Source: Clostridia bacterium BRH_c25 (GTDB lineage Bacteria > Bacillota_A > Clostridia > Lutisporales > Lutisporaceae). Taken from it: a DNA stretch of 64,000 nucleotides. Position 1 is the stretch's first letter; each line of letters begins with the position of its first letter. Under the pieces are notes generated by a model that saw only the letters and a program-made list of their open reading frames with translations, ran no database searches and was not told where the DNA came from. The translations under genes were made by a program, and so were the position numbers. Location of the stretch: contig LOES01000164.1 of NCBI GenBank assembly GCA_001515955.1, forward strand, positions 7,576 to 71,575. The letters run 5' to 3'. Shown here in pieces: positions 62,711 to 64,000 of the stretch.

Positions 62711-63846
62711 ATCTTGTTTATCGCATCAACTGTATAGTTAATCTCTTCCATCCTGTTGAAGTGACTGAAGCTGAAGCGTACCGTACCCTGGGGGAAGGTT
62801 CCCAGGGTCTTGTGCGCCGACGGGGCGCAGTGAAGGCCGCATCTGGTCATTATTCCATATTCCCTGTCAAGTCCGTAGGCTATTTCCGCATTGTCCCTTC
62901 CCTGAAAATCCAGCGACACCACCGCTGTCCTGCCCATAATGCCTTCGATTCCTGCAAGTCTTACATCCTTCATATTGGATATCTCATTTATAAATGCTCC
63001 TGTCAGTCTCATTTCACTGGCCCAGACGTTTTCTATACCGATTGTCTCCAGATATTTCAGGGCTGTATTGAGTCCAAATATCCCTGGAATGTTGGGAGTC
63101 CCCGCTTCAAATTTGTCCGGCAGGTATTCCGGCTGTTCCTCACTGTCTGAAAAGCTTCCCGTCCCCCCGGTTATGTAAGGACTCATTGTATTTGCCAATC
63201 TGTCACTTACCACAAAACCGCCTATACCCTGAGGCCCCATAAGCCCTTTATGTCCTGTGAAAGCAATTGCGTCAGCATTCAGCTGTTGAAAATCCAGCCT
63301 CAGGGCTCCCGCGCTCTGTGCTGAGTCTATTATGAAAGCAAGCCCCTTTTCCTTGCATATTTCTCCAATTTCATAAATTGGCAGCACAGTACCGCTGACA
63401 TTGGATGCATGAGTCATTATAACTGCTTTTGTATTGGCTTTTATTTGCCCTGTTATATTCTTTGAATCCAGCACTCCATAGTTATTGCACTGTACTCGCG
63501 AGAATTCCGCTTCTTCTTTAAGCTGCATCAGCGGCCTCATCACTGCATTGTGCTCCATGGAGGACACTATGCAATGGTCTCCTTTCCTGATAAAACCTTT
63601 TATTATATAGTTCAGGCTCTGGGTTATATTCTGGGTGAATATAACGTTTTCCGGCTTGTCAAAATTAAAAAGCCTGCAAAGCTGCTCCCTTGTCTCAAAA
63701 ACCACTTCCTCGGCAGAAAGCGAGCTTTTATATACTCCCCGCTTCACATTGCAGCCGATATTGTCTATAAAATGCTTAACTGCATCACTGACTCCAGGTG
63801 CCTTGGGATATGCAGTGGCAGCATTGTCCAAATATGCTCCGTTCAT
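62698..63846 (-). CDS. Cysteine desulfurase-like PLP enzyme (aminotransferase class V)
   Basis: 382 residues. YLDNAATAYPKAPGV start, SSMEHNAVMRPL (His stacking on PLP), THASNVSGTVLPI, IDSAQSAGALRLD (PLP Asp) and FTGHKGLMGPQGIGG (Schiff-base Lys). Near the C-terminus MTRCGLHCAPSAHKTLGT contains a cysteine where SufS/CsdA-type enzymes carry the persulfide Cys. It mobilises sulfur from cysteine (or selenocysteine). Start at 63846 after GGGAG; the upstream extension lacks a site. No Suf/Isc partner is seen; 63847-64000 shows no gene. Confidence 0.88.
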   Translation of the reverse strand: MNGAYLDNAATAYPKAPGVSDAVKHFIDNIGCNVKRGVYKSSLSAEEVVFETREQLCRLFNFDKPENVIFTQNITQSLNYIIKGFIRKGDHCIVSSMEHNAVMRPLMQLKEEAEFSRVQCNNYGVLDSKNITGQIKANTKAVIMTHASNVSGTVLPIYEIGEICKEKGLAFIIDSAQSAGALRLDFQQLNADAIAFTGHKGLMGPQGIGGFVVSDRLANTMSPYITGGTGSFSDSEEQPEYLPDKFEAGTPNIPGIFGLNTALKYLETIGIENVWASEMRLTGAFINEISNMKDVRLAGIEGIMGRTAVVSLDFQGRDNAEIAYGLDREYGIMTRCGLHCAPSAHKTLGTFPQGTVRFSFSHFNRMEEINYTVDAINKIKKA

Positions 63847-64000
63847 TGATTTCACTCCCTTACTTTTACTCATTAAGCATATAATATCCACCAGTGTTTG
63901 TCATAAAAAAATTAGCTTCACTCGTTTTTGTTCGCTACTTATATATTTCGCGAAATGTTTCCTTGATTGTTATTGAATTCGCACTATACCCGATGTAATA

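Overview
The window (64 kb, AT-rich, strong AGGAGG-type ribosome binding sites, frequent TTG/GTG starts, spore-former-like gene families) looks like the chromosome of an anaerobic, low-GC Gram-positive bacterium of the class Clostridia that lives on amino acids, peptides and amino sugars. The tungsten/molybdenum aldehyde ferredoxin oxidoreductase, two oligopeptide uptake operons, a branched-chain-type amino acid transporter and a mannose-class PTS support this. The species cannot be named from the sequence. Most genes are on the minus strand.

Layout. 1-5.2 kb: MacAB-type efflux genes (minus, MacB-like gene cut by the window edge) divergent from an OmpR-type response regulator, its sensor kinase and a tiny membrane protein. 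5.3-12.3 kb: amino-sugar PTS operon (EIIA-B-C-D, SIS isomerase/deaminase, NagA deacetylase, HAD phosphatase), a divergent GntR/UTRA regulator and a dedicated HPr; a shared palindromic operator links them. 12.45-12.8 kb: a compact structured RNA resembling an orphan HEARO/IscB omega-RNA, next to a 37-codon ORF. 12.8-22.8 kb: a long minus-strand operon (LivHMGFK uptake, ureohydrolase, chemoreceptor with a C-terminal sensor-like domain, ornithine carbamoyltransferase) with a consensus -24/-12 promoter and a divergent RocR-like sigma-54 activator. 22.8-23.5 kb: decayed gene fragments. 23.5-32.8 kb: aldehyde/alcohol operon (AOR, MoaD-like protein, MFS, Fe-ADH, SDR, GPH symporter), with a -24/-12 promoter and an AcoR-like sigma-54 activator. 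32.9-43.2 kb: peptide module 1 (NtrC-type regulator, kinase with solute-binding sensor domain, M24 peptidase, DppFDCBA). 43.6-47.1 kb: D,D-carboxypeptidase, CCG-domain protein, short Ogt, P5C reductase-like pseudogene, IS200 remnant. 47.3-59.8 kb: peptide module 2 (malic enzyme, DppA-F-D-C-B, M20 peptidase, UlaG-like metallo-beta-lactamase-fold enzyme, divergent kinase and NtrC-type regulator), with two -24/-12 promoters. 59.9-61.3 kb: HepT/MntA toxin-antitoxin pair, direct repeats and a tRNA-Ser whose 3' end is duplicated. 61.5-63.9 kb: AI-2E family permease and a cysteine desulfurase-like enzyme.

The unifying theme is sigma-54 control: four different enhancer-binding proteins lie within 39 kb, and five -24/-12 promoter matches were found by eye, all in front of or inside the operons beside them. 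The second theme is decay of mobile DNA: a tRNA-Ser-associated attachment-like duplication, a broken copy of the MntA gene 55 kb from the intact one, an IS200 relic and an orphan HEARO-like RNA. All functions are inferred from motifs and context; no database search was run.
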